NCBI GenBank assembly: GCA_020638875.1
Contig: JACKHS010000001.1
Span: forward strand, 62,001-126,000
Source of the DNA: Planctomycetota bacterium
GTDB lineage: Bacteria; Planctomycetota; UBA1135; GCA-002686595
Reading direction: 5' to 3'
Length of the DNA: 64,000 bases
How positions within the stretch are numbered: the first letter of the stretch is position 1; each line of letters opens with the position of its first letter. Below the pieces are notes generated by a model. The model had not been told where the DNA came from. It did no database searches and saw only the letters and a list, made by a program, of their open reading frames with translations. Below, in pieces: positions 36,872 to 45,588 of this stretch. The translations under genes and the position numbers were made by a program.

Positions 36872-39067
36872 CTACGCCTCGAGCAGCGCGGCGCCGGTGC
36901 TCCACACCAGGCACACGGTGCCGAGCCCGCTGAGCAGGTCGTCGGTGCGCGCGAGGAAGGCCTGCGCGTCCTCGTCCTCGCCCGGTAGCTGGACGCCGAG
37001 GAAGGTCACCGAGGCGTCCTCGGACACGCGGTGGATCGCGCTCACCGGGTCCGCGTCGACCACCACCTGACACGTGGCGCGGATGCGCGCCAGCTCGGTC
37101 AGCTCGCGCAGGTGCTGCGCCGTGTCCTCCTGCGCCGACTCGCTCGCCACGACGCGCAAGAGCCGCAGCTCGTGGCCGCGCCAGCCCTCGTTCTGCCGCA
37201 GGAGGTGCGCGAGGATCAGCATCAGCGCGCCGTTCTGCTTGCCGCGCCACCACACGTCGATCGGGCCGTCGGGGATGCGCTTGGGGTTCTCGCCGTCGGC
37301 TGTCGAGAGCAGCAGCAGGTTCTGCCCGAGGCGCGCCGCGGTGCGCAGGCTGTCGAGGAACTCCTCGGCGTGGTCGGGGTCGCTCGACCAGCCCGCGAGC
37401 ACGGTGTTGGGCCGCAGCGCGCCCAGGCCGTGGCACTGCACGAGCGCCTCGAAGCCGCTGTGGCGGTCGCTCGAGACGACCACCGCGGGGAAGGCGGCGA
37501 AGCCCTGCTCGCGGATGAAGGCGCGCAGCACGCGCTCCTGCGCCTGGCGCCGCTCGACGAGGTCCTCGACGTCGCCGGTGATGACCTGCGCGAGCGTGAG
37601 CAGGCCGCGCCCCGCGCACAGCCAGTCGCCGAAGGCCGCCAGCCGCACGCGCGCGCCGGCGCCGCCGCTGAAGGCGAGGATCACCGGCCGCCAGTTCTTG
37701 GCGTGCTCGCGCTCGTCCTCGAGGCGCATCAGCTCCTTGCGCGCGCGCTCGAACGACGCGCCGCCGTGCAGGTCGGCGAAGCTGCCGCGCACGCCGCGGC
37801 GCGAGATCGACCAGTGCAGCACGCCCATGGCCGCCACCGAGACGAGCGCCCAGCGCGGCGCCATCAGCAGCATCACGCCGCCGCACGCCGCCGTGCCGGC
37901 GAGCGCCACCGACCAGTGCATGAAGCGGAAGGTCGGGCGGTAGGACGGGTTCTTGGTGTACGCCTCGCGGAAGGTCGCGAGGTTCAGGTACCCGTAGGTC
38001 ACCATGAAGAACATGGTGATGATCGGCGCGATCAGGTCGAGGTCGCCGGCGAGGATGCCGAGCTGCGCGATCACGAAGGTCGCCACCACCGCGCGCCGCG
38101 GCTCGCTCGCCGCGCCGCTGCCGACCGCGAAGGGCGCCAGCCCGCGGAAGATGCCGTCGCGCGCCAGCGCCTGCAGGATGCGGGGGGCCCCCATCATCGA
38201 GCCGATGGCCGACGAGAGCGTCGCCGCGAAGATGCCCGCCGTCACGAGCACCGGCCAGCGCGCACCGTCGCGCACGAGCATGGTGTTCGCGAGCAGCTCC
38301 GCGCGCGGCGCCACGCCGCCCAGCAGCAGGGCGAGGCCGAGGTAGATCGTCCCGGTGAAGGCGATCGCGCCCAGCGTGCCGCGCGGGATGGCGCGCGCCG
38401 GGTCGCGCAGGTCGCCCGACATGTTCGCGCCGGCCATGATCCCGGTCGCGGCCGGGAAGAAGAGCGCGAACATCGTGAACGGGCTCTGCCCCGGGCTGTA
38501 CGCCGCGTGCAGGTTCGCGTCGAACACCGCCGGGTCGAAGCTCGCCGCCGCACCGACGGCGAACGAGACCAGCGCCGCGACGAGCACGGCGAGGATCCCG
38601 TACTGCACCTTTATGGTCCAGCCGGCGCCCACGTACACGCACGCGAAGACGAGCGCGTTCATCGCGCTCGCCACCCACACCGCGTGGCCCGCGAGGCTCG
38701 GGAACGTCGCGACGCACGCCTCGGTGAAGCCGACGAGGTACATCGCCACCGAGACCGCCTGCGCGAGGAAGAACACCACGCCGATCGAGCCGCCGTATTC
38801 GGCCCCGAGCGTGCGGCTGATCATGAAGTACGCGCCGCCGCCGCGCACCCGCGTGTTCGTCGCGATGGCCGAGAGCGAGAACGCGGTCAGCGTCGTGATC
38901 GCCTTCGACGCGGCCAGGATCCCGATCGCCGTGAGCACGCCCGCGTTGCCGACCACCTGGCCGTAGCGCAGGAACATGATCACGCCCAGGATCGTGAGCG
39001 TGCAGGGCGTGAAGACGCCGCCGAAGGTCCCGAAGCGGCCCGGCGCGGTCTGGCGTGAATCGGCCAC
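36872..39067 (-). CDS. SLC12-like (cation-chloride cotransporter/APC) membrane transporter
   Basis: About 731 residues from GTG 39067; an ATG at 39124 would add 19 residues. The N-terminus GTFGGVFTPCTLTILGVIMF, then TRVRGGGAYFMISRTLG and FPAATGIMAGANMSGDLRDP, matches bacterial homologues of the Na-K-Cl/K-Cl cotransporters. About twelve transmembrane segments run to residue ~460. A soluble C-terminal ~270 residues follow, with two regions resembling universal-stress-like folds (PVILAFSGGAGARVRLAAFG; NGALMLILAHLLRQNEGW). Transported ions cannot be inferred. It is convergent with the site-2 protease gene (12-bp gap). Confidence 0.85.
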   Translation of the reverse strand: MADSRQTAPGRFGTFGGVFTPCTLTILGVIMFLRYGQVVGNAGVLTAIGILAASKAITTLTAFSLSAIATNTRVRGGGAYFMISRTLGAEYGGSIGVVFFLAQAVSVAMYLVGFTEACVATFPSLAGHAVWVASAMNALVFACVYVGAGWTIKVQYGILAVLVAALVSFAVGAAASFDPAVFDANLHAAYSPGQSPFTMFALFFPAATGIMAGANMSGDLRDPARAIPRGTLGAIAFTGTIYLGLALLLGGVAPRAELLANTMLVRDGARWPVLVTAGIFAATLSSAIGSMMGAPRILQALARDGIFRGLAPFAVGSGAASEPRRAVVATFVIAQLGILAGDLDLIAPIITMFFMVTYGYLNLATFREAYTKNPSYRPTFRFMHWSVALAGTAACGGVMLLMAPRWALVSVAAMGVLHWSISRRGVRGSFADLHGGASFERARKELMRLEDEREHAKNWRPVILAFSGGAGARVRLAAFGDWLCAGRGLLTLAQVITGDVEDLVERRQAQERVLRAFIREQGFAAFPAVVVSSDRHSGFEALVQCHGLGALRPNTVLAGWSSDPDHAEEFLDSLRTAARLGQNLLLLSTADGENPKRIPDGPIDVWWRGKQNGALMLILAHLLRQNEGWRGHELRLLRVVASESAQEDTAQHLRELTELARIRATCQVVVDADPVSAIHRVSEDASVTFLGVQLPGEDEDAQAFLARTDDLLSGLGTVCLVWSTGAALLEA

Positions 39068-39172
39068 GGTGCTGGGGCGCGCCGGGAGTGCGGAACGGCC
39101 GCGGCGCGCGCAGCGCCAGAACATGGCGCCGCGCGCGCCGCGATCAAGCCCGGCGCCGGAACTCCGCGCCGA

Positions 39173-40975
39173 CTACGGCACGAAGTCGACCTGCATCGCG
39201 CTCGACAGGTTGAACACGTTGCCGCACGGGCCCACCGGGTCGCGGTACCAGAACTGCAGGTACCAGGTCGAGCCGGCGCCGATCTGGCCGGCGGGCGGGA
39301 AGAGGCTCGCGGCGTAGCTCACGACGCCGCCGCCGAAGGCCGGCGGCGGGAAGTCCACCGCGCCCAGCGCGCCGCTGTTCTGCGGCGGGAAGCGGTAGAC
39401 GCCCGAGGCGCCCGCGCCGACGCAGCGCAGGCCGTCGCCGAAGGGCACCGAGATCTGCGCGCCGCCCATGTAGACGACGCCCCACTTGTTCACGGGCAGA
39501 TCCGTGACGTGCAGCGCGAGGTCGTCGGCGACCACGCTGCTCGTGCCGGTGAAGTACAGGTCCGAGCCCACGCCGGTCGAGTTCGAGCAGCCCGCGCCGG
39601 GATCGGTGTTGCCGCACGGCGCGCCGGCCGGGCAGGTGCAGTACTTGGTGATCTTCTCGCACTCGTCCGGGATGCCGTTGTTGTTCGTGTCGGCCGAGCC
39701 CCCGGTGTTGATGTCGACCGAGTCCTCGACGCCGTTGTTGTTGCAGTCGAAGCACTTCGCCGCGACGAGGTCCATCGCGTTGAGGTCGTCGCCGAACGTC
39801 TCGCCGTGCGTACGCGCGGTGCGCAGGCCGAGCGTCTCGGCCGCCCAGAAGATGCCCGGGAACGGCGAGAGGCCGCCCATCGCGGTGGGCAGCGGCGTGG
39901 TGAGCACGTCGCCCTCCTCGATCGGCACGCCGAAGATCGAGTCCGGCCGGCCGATGACGGCCGAGCCGCGGCGCACCGAGAACAGCAGCATGTCGCTGCC
40001 GCCCATCCCCCAGTCGTAGGGCACGTGCGAGGCCTGGAAGACGTTGTCGCCGTTCTCGGCCAGGATCAGCGCGTCGACGTCGTCGCTGCCCGGGCCGGCG
40101 ACGAGGTCGAGGCCGAGCAGCGCGGCCGGCGCGTAGAGCGTGGGCGCCGTGCCGGGCGCGGGCACGAGCAGCACGTCCGCGCCGCTGAAGCCCATCGTCG
40201 CGGCGCTGCCGGAGTTCGGCACGCCCTCGAGCGGGTCGAGGAAGGCGCTGTCGAGCGAGATGAAGTAGCCGGTGGGCGGGAAGCCGACGAGCGCGCCGAG
40301 GTCGAGCGCGTCCACGTCGTCGCCGCGGTTGGGCAGGCCGGGCGCGGGCGCGTTGGGCTCGACGAGGCCGATGCCCACGTACACCTTGCCCGAGGGCTGC
40401 GCGCTGGGCAGGCCGTTGCCGTCGAACACGGCGACGTGGCGCCCCGCGGGCGAGCCGGGCGGCAGCGGGCCGGCGGTCAGCGTGTAGGCGACGTAGACGT
40501 CGGCCGAGGAGTCCCCCACCGCGCCGCTCTCGCTGAGCACCGTCGGCGCCGGGCCGAGCGCGGGGTGTCCCTTGGCCCACTCGTCGACCGAGAACCACAG
40601 GTCCTTGCCGGCCGGCAGCAGGCCCGCGAGGCTCAGCGGTTCGTCGCGCCCTTGCGAGATGCCGTCGATCTCGATGCCGCACGGCGTGCCGCCGACGTGG
40701 CCCGCGCAGAGCGTGTAGTTGACGAGGCCGAACTGGTCGCCGCCGAGCGCCAGCGCGGGCGCCTGCAGCGGGCCGAAGCCCGGCTGGCCGGGCCCGAAGG
40801 TCAGCACGTCCGCCTCGGTGATCGGCACCGCGGTGCCCGCGGCGGTCTGCGACACGATCGGTCCCTTGTACGCCACCGAGTAGGTGAACTGCGTCTGGAA
40901 GGCGAGCGCCTCGCCGCCGAGCGACAGCACGAGAGCGGCGGACAGAACGGGGGCGTGGCGGAGGGAAGAGCTCAT
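39173..40975 (-). CDS. exported protein with dockerin-like Ca motif and WYRD C-terminal module
   Basis: 600 residues; signal peptide MSSSLRHAPVLSAALVLSLG...ALA. The long N-terminal part has repeated DDVDALDLGALVG/DDVDALILAENGD-like segments I cannot place in a family. Around residue 420 is DCNNNGVEDSVDINTGGSAD followed by TNNNGIPDECE, a thrombospondin-3/dockerin-like calcium motif. The shared C-terminal module follows: CTCPAGAPCGNTDPGAGCSN, FGDGLRCVGAGASGVYRF, LQFWYRDPVGPCGNVFNLSS. It is likely secreted or surface-bound. Confidence 0.82.
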   Translation of the reverse strand: MSSSLRHAPVLSAALVLSLGGEALAFQTQFTYSVAYKGPIVSQTAAGTAVPITEADVLTFGPGQPGFGPLQAPALALGGDQFGLVNYTLCAGHVGGTPCGIEIDGISQGRDEPLSLAGLLPAGKDLWFSVDEWAKGHPALGPAPTVLSESGAVGDSSADVYVAYTLTAGPLPPGSPAGRHVAVFDGNGLPSAQPSGKVYVGIGLVEPNAPAPGLPNRGDDVDALDLGALVGFPPTGYFISLDSAFLDPLEGVPNSGSAATMGFSGADVLLVPAPGTAPTLYAPAALLGLDLVAGPGSDDVDALILAENGDNVFQASHVPYDWGMGGSDMLLFSVRRGSAVIGRPDSIFGVPIEEGDVLTTPLPTAMGGLSPFPGIFWAAETLGLRTARTHGETFGDDLNAMDLVAAKCFDCNNNGVEDSVDINTGGSADTNNNGIPDECEKITKYCTCPAGAPCGNTDPGAGCSNSTGVGSDLYFTGTSSVVADDLALHVTDLPVNKWGVVYMGGAQISVPFGDGLRCVGAGASGVYRFPPQNSGALGAVDFPPPAFGGGVVSYAASLFPPAGQIGAGSTWYLQFWYRDPVGPCGNVFNLSSAMQVDFVP

Positions 40976-41096
40976 TGCAGTCGGGCGAGGGACGAGGCGA
41001 AGGGAGGACGGGAGCGATCGCGGCTCGGTTCCCCGCAGGCGTCCCGAGGCTACGCGAGGGCCCCGGAACGCGCCACGGGCGGCGCCGCGGCCGACC

Positions 41097-41300
41097 TCAG
41101 CGCGCCTCGCATTCGTCGGGGATGCCGTCCTGGTCGAGGTCCGCGCTGGCGCCGATGCACACGTCGATGGCGTCCTCGACGCCGTTGCGGTTGCAGTCGA
41201 AGCTCGGCGCGCCGACGGGCGCGTGCGTCGCGCCCGTCGGCGGGTTGTGGCAGGCGGCGAGGGCGAGGACGAGGGCGGAGAGCGATCGGGGGAGGGCCAT
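41097..41300 (-). CDS. small lipoprotein with dockerin-like calcium motif
   Basis: 67 residues from ATG 41300. Signal peptide MALPRSLSALVLALAAC ends in a lipobox LAAC (Cys17). The mature part is nearly only one motif, DCNRNGVEDAIDVCIGASAD then LDQDGIPDECEAR, which closely matches the segment inside the exoprotein encoded at 39173. It appears to be a single calcium-binding unit tethered to a membrane lipid. Divergent from the polyferredoxin gene at 41417 and on the same strand as, 121 bp upstream of, the exoprotein. A frame beginning farther upstream is unlikely. Confidence 0.6.
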   Translation of the reverse strand: MALPRSLSALVLALAACHNPPTGATHAPVGAPSFDCNRNGVEDAIDVCIGASADLDQDGIPDECEAR

Positions 41301-41416
41301 GGGAGCGGGCGGGCGGAGGTGAGGGATCGCTTCCAAGTGCGCCGGGGGGCGCGGGCCGGACAGCATTCTCCGGCCGTCGCGGGCGGGGGTAGACTTGCGG
41401 AGCCACGCCTCCGCAG

Positions 41417-43164
41417 ATGAACACCGCCGCCCCACCGACCGCCGCCCGCCCGAACTACGGCCGCCGCCGCGCCTGGACGCTGCTCGGCGTGCACCTCGCC
41501 TTCGCGGCGCACATCGTGCACTGGCGCCTCGCCGGCCGCACGCTCGCGCCGCTCGAGCTCAACGAGCTGATGTACACGCTCGAGGCGGGCATCGTCACCG
41601 CGGGCTTCCTGCTGATGGTGCTCGTGACGCTGTCGGTGGCGGTGTTCGGGCGCTTCTTCTGCTCGTGGGGCTGCCACGTGCTCGCGGTGCAGGACGGCAG
41701 CGCGTGGCTGCTCGAGAAGCTCGGGCTGCGGCCCAAGACCTTCCGCATGCGCATGCTCGCGCTCGTCCCGCTGGGCGCGCTGCTCTACATGTTCGTCTGG
41801 CCGCAGGTGCGCTTCGTGCTGCTCGGCGCGCCGCGGCCGGCGCTGCGCGTCACCGACGACAGCTCGGGCTGGGCCTCGTTCGTGACGAGCGACTTCTGGC
41901 GCAACCTGCCCGGGCCGGGCATCGCGATCACGACCTTCCTCGTGTGCGGCACGGCGATGGTCGGGCTGATGGGCCGGCGCGCGTTCTGCCGCTACGGCTG
42001 CCCGTACGGCGCGCTCTTCGCGCTGATGGACCGCGTGGCGCCCGGGCGCATCGCGCGCATCGGCGACTGCTCGGCGTGCGGCAAGTGCACGGCGGCGTGC
42101 ACCTCGGACGTGAAGGTGCACGAGGAGCTCGAGGCCCACGGCCAGGTGGTCGACCCGGCCTGCCTGAAGGACCTCGACTGCCTCGCGGCGTGCCCCGACG
42201 GCGCGATCGGCTTCCGCTTCCGCGGGTCGAAGGCGCTCTCGGTCCCGCGCGCCGGGCGCGTGCCGCGCAAGGCGTGGATGACGACGCGCGGCGAGGAGCT
42301 CTTCATGGCGCTCGCGTTCGTGCCGCTGCTGCTCGTGTTCCGCGGGCTGTACGGCCTGCTGCCGTTCCTGATGTCGCTGGGCCTGGCGGCGCTGACGAGC
42401 TTCCTCGCCGTGATCGGCTGGCGGCTCGTGCGCGCGCGCGACGCGGCGCTCGTGCGGCGGCCGCTCAAGGTCGCGGGACGGCTGACGCCCGTCGGGCGCG
42501 GCGCGGCGCTCGCGATCGGCGCGTGGCTCGCGCTCGTCGCGCACAGCACGGTGCTGCGCGCGGCTCAGGCGCGCGGCGCGACGATCGTCGCCGAGGGCGT
42601 GCACGAGCTCGCGCTCGCGCGCGCCGACGCGGCCGTGCGCGCGCGCTGCGCTGGGTCGAGGCGAGCGGCCTGCTCGAGACGCCCGGCGTGAGCGCCGACC
42701 TCGCGCGGCTCGCGGCGCGGCGCGGCGAGCTGCTCGCGGAGGCGGGCGAGCTCGAGCCCGCGCTGGCCGCCTTCGCCGACGCGGCGCGCCGCTCGCCGGA
42801 CGCCGCGGAGCCGCGCTTCAACCACGGGCGCGTGCTCATGGCGCTCGGGCGCGTCGCGGAGGCCGAGGCCGACTACCGCGCGGCCGTGGGCCTCGCGCCC
42901 GAGGACGCCGACGCGCGCAACAACCTCGGGCACCTGCTGCTCGAGCTGGGCCGGCGCGCGGAGGCGCGCGTCGAGCTCGAGCGCGCGGTCGCGCTCGCCG
43001 ACCTCGCGCACGCGCACTTCAACCTCGGCCGCCTCGCGCTCGAGGAGGGCGACGAGGCCGCGGCCCTCGCCGCGTTCGAGCGCGCCGCGCAGCGCGATCC
43101 GGCCTACCGCGCGTGGCTCGACGCGCAGCTCGCGCCCGCCGCGCCGCCGCCGCGCACGCCCTGA
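41417..43164 (+). CDS. NapH/CcoG-like membrane polyferredoxin fused to TPR domain (one frame change)
   Basis: The N-terminal ~400 residues have at least five hydrophobic helices and the NapH-type cysteine motifs CSWGCHVLAVQD and CRYGCPYGALFALMD, then two ferredoxin-like motifs CSACGKCTAACTSDVKV and CLKDLDCLAACPDGAIG; the second has a non-standard first spacing. Near 42640 the frame changes and continues as ALRWVEASGLLETPG and about three TPR units (PRFNHGRVLMALGRVAEAEA, ARNNLGHLLLELGRRAEA) to a stop at 43162. Proteins of this type move electrons across or along the membrane to Fe-S partners. It lies 212 bp before the benzoyl-CoA reductase operon on the same strand. Confidence 0.8.
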
Positions 43165-43360
43165 CGGCCCGTCGGAGCGACGTCGGCGCGACCCGCCCCC
43201 ACGCGCGGGAACGGCCGCGCGCAGGCCGGTGCGACCAATTGCGTAGCGCCTCCGTGCATGGTTCGAACGGCCGCGCGCCCCCATGGACGGCTTCGGCGAG
43301 GCGCGCTTAGGATGCCGACGTCCGCAATCAAAACGTGGCGCGGCGCCGCGCGGCGCCCCA

Positions 43361-43368
43361 GAGGAGGT
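43361..43368 (+). promoter_or_regulatory. strong Shine-Dalgarno for the benzoyl-CoA operon
   Basis: GAGGAGGT lies eight bases before the ATG of the first operon gene. Few genes in this window have so clear a site, so it supports the chosen start and suggests efficient translation. The preceding 190 bp contain a slightly AT-richer patch (CAATCAAAACG near 43325-43335) where a promoter may lie; no firm -35/-10 could be assigned. Confidence 0.6.
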
Positions 43369-43376
43369 CGTAGCCG

Positions 43377-44450
43377 ATGAAGGTCGAGAGCTGGATGGTG
43401 CGCGCGCCGTCCGAACCGATGGAGCTGGCGACGCGGGAGGAGACGCCCGCCACGGGGGAGGTCCTGGTGAAGGTCGCCGGCTGCGGTGTCTGTCACACCG
43501 ACCTCGGCTTCTTCTACGACGGCGTCCCGACGCGTCACCCGTTCCCGTTGACGCTCGGCCACGAGGTCAGCGGCACGGTCGTCGCCGCGGGAGCGGGCGC
43601 GGACGAGTGGATCGGCAAGGCCGTCGTCGTGCCGGCCGTGATCCCGTGCGGCCGCTGCCGCGCGTGTCGCGAAGGCCACGGCTCGATCTGCCCGCAGCAG
43701 ATCTTCCCGGGCAACGACCTGCACGGCGGCTTCGGCACGCACCTGCGCGTACCCGCGCACGGCCTGTGCGCGGTGCCCGACCTCGCCGATCCGCACGTCA
43801 ACCGCGCCGGGCTCGACCTCGCGGCGCTGTCGGTCATCGCCGACGCGGTCTCGACGCCCTACCAGGCGATCGAGCGCAGCGGCCTCGCGCGCGGCGACGT
43901 GGCGGTGTTCGTCGGCGCCGGCGGCGTGGGCTCGTTCGGCATCCAGGTCGCGGCCGGGCGCGGCGCGCACGTCGTCGCCATCGACGTCGACGAGGGGCGC
44001 CTCGCGCGCGTGCGCGAGCACGGCGCCGCGCTCACGCTCAACCCGCGCGAGCACGACTTCAAGGCCATCAAGAAGGCCGTGCAGGCCTTCTGCGACCAGC
44101 ACGAGGCGCCGACGTGGCACCGCAAGGTGTACGAGACCTCGGGCACCACCGCCGGACAGGAGACGGCCTTCGGGCTGCTCGGTCACGGCGGCTACCTGTC
44201 GGTGGTGGGCTTCACGCCCAAGAAGGTCGAGCTGCGGCTCTCGAACCTGATGGCCTTCGACGCCACCGCGCAGGGCAACTGGGGCTGCCTGCCCGAGCAC
44301 TACCCCGACATCGTCGACCTCGCGCTCGCCGGCACGCTCGCGCTCGAGCCGTTCGTCGAGCGGCGCCCGCTCGCCACGATCAACCAGACCTTCGCGGAGC
44401 TGCACGAGCACGGCTCCGCCCGCCGCATCGTCCTCATCCCGGAGAACTGA
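43377..44450 (+). CDS. had: 6-hydroxycyclohex-1-ene-1-carbonyl-CoA dehydrogenase
   Basis: 357 residues, zinc alcohol dehydrogenase family. Catalytic zinc ligands are in VAGCGVCHTDLGF and TLGHEVSG; the structural zinc site is CGRCRACREGHGSIC; the NAD-binding loop is VFVGAGGVGSFGI. In Thauera and relatives the homologous enzyme oxidises 6-hydroxycyclohex-1-ene-1-carbonyl-CoA to the 6-oxo form with NAD. General ADH membership is certain; the specific substrate is assigned because oah, dch and bcrCBAD follow directly. Only 3 bp separate it from oah. Confidence 0.92.
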   Translation: MKVESWMVRAPSEPMELATREETPATGEVLVKVAGCGVCHTDLGFFYDGVPTRHPFPLTLGHEVSGTVVAAGAGADEWIGKAVVVPAVIPCGRCRACREGHGSICPQQIFPGNDLHGGFGTHLRVPAHGLCAVPDLADPHVNRAGLDLAALSVIADAVSTPYQAIERSGLARGDVAVFVGAGGVGSFGIQVAAGRGAHVVAIDVDEGRLARVREHGAALTLNPREHDFKAIKKAVQAFCDQHEAPTWHRKVYETSGTTAGQETAFGLLGHGGYLSVVGFTPKKVELRLSNLMAFDATAQGNWGCLPEHYPDIVDLALAGTLALEPFVERRPLATINQTFAELHEHGSARRIVLIPEN

Positions 44451-44453
44451 GCC

Positions 44454-45578
44454 ATGGACTTCAAGGACCACGACCTCACGCCCTTCACGCCCCCCGCCGC
44501 CGACGGCGCGCGCGTGGACTACGAGGAGCGTCCGCTCCGGGACGCGCGCGGCAACGCGATCGACGGGCTGCACTCGGTCCGCATCACGCTGAACAACCCG
44601 CAGCAGTACAACTCCTACACCACGCAGATGGTGAAGGACGTGATCCTCGGCATGCGCCGCGCGTCCAACGACCGCGCCGCGGTCGCCGTGGTGTTCACCG
44701 GCGCGGGCGACAAGGCCTTCTGCACCGGCGGCAACACCGCCGAGTACGCCGAGTACTACGCCGGCCGGCCCGAGGAGTACCGCCAGTACATGCGGCTCTT
44801 CAACGACATGGTCAGCGCGATCCTCGCGTGTGACAAGCCGGTGATCTGCCGCGTGAACGGCATGCGCATCGGCGGCGGCCAGGAGATCGGCATGGCGTGC
44901 GACTACTCGGTCGCGCAGGACCTCGCGCTGTTCGGCCAGGCCGGGCCGCGCCACGGCTCCGCGCCCGACGGCGGCAGCACCGACTTCCTGCCGCTGTTCG
45001 TCGGCGTCGAGCGCGGCATGGAGAGCTGCACGCTGTGCGAGAGCTGGAGCGCGCACCAGGCGCACCGCTACGGCCTGCTGACCGACCTCGTGCCGGCGCT
45101 GAAGGTGGACGGCGAGTACGTGCCCAACCCGATGGTGGTGCTCGACCGCTGGACCGACGACTACGGGCGCGTCGTGCACGGCACGCCCAAGGCGGGCGCC
45201 GAGCGCGCGGCGGCGAAGGACCTGCTCGCGCGCGGCACCGTCGACCTGACGCTGCTCGACGAGGCGGTGGACGCGCTGCTCGCGAAGCTCGTGATGACCT
45301 TCCCGGGCTGCCTGACCAAGACGATCGAGAGCGTGCGCAAGCACAAGCTCGCGCACTGGGACAAGAACCGCGAGACGAACCGCGCCTGGCTCGCGCTGAA
45401 CATGATGACCGAGGCGCGCGCCGGCTTCCGCGCCTTCAACGAGGGCAGCAAGGCCTGCCGCGACGCCGACTTCGTGTTGATGCGGCGCCTGCTCGCCGAG
45501 GGGCGCACGTGGGACGACGCGTTCCTCGAGGAGATCCTCGCCAAGGCACACGGCCGCTCCCTGCAGGAAGCGCCCTGA
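44454..45578 (+). CDS. oah: 6-oxocyclohex-1-ene-1-carbonyl-CoA hydrolase (ring-opening)
   Basis: 374 residues, crotonase fold, longer than ordinary enoyl-CoA hydratases as expected for Oah/BamA. Key regions are VAVVFTGAGDKAFCTGGNTA (acyl-CoA oxyanion loop), CRVNGMRIGGGQEIGMACDY, and FGQAGPRHGSAPDGGSTDFL, a segment characteristic of this ring hydrolase. It adds two waters and opens the ring to give 3-hydroxypimeloyl-CoA. The ATG follows had by 3 bp. The same gene is used as a marker of anaerobic aromatic degradation. Confidence 0.95.
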   Translation: MDFKDHDLTPFTPPAADGARVDYEERPLRDARGNAIDGLHSVRITLNNPQQYNSYTTQMVKDVILGMRRASNDRAAVAVVFTGAGDKAFCTGGNTAEYAEYYAGRPEEYRQYMRLFNDMVSAILACDKPVICRVNGMRIGGGQEIGMACDYSVAQDLALFGQAGPRHGSAPDGGSTDFLPLFVGVERGMESCTLCESWSAHQAHRYGLLTDLVPALKVDGEYVPNPMVVLDRWTDDYGRVVHGTPKAGAERAAAKDLLARGTVDLTLLDEAVDALLAKLVMTFPGCLTKTIESVRKHKLAHWDKNRETNRAWLALNMMTEARAGFRAFNEGSKACRDADFVLMRRLLAEGRTWDDAFLEEILAKAHGRSLQEAP

Positions 45579-45588
45579 GGAGGCTGTC

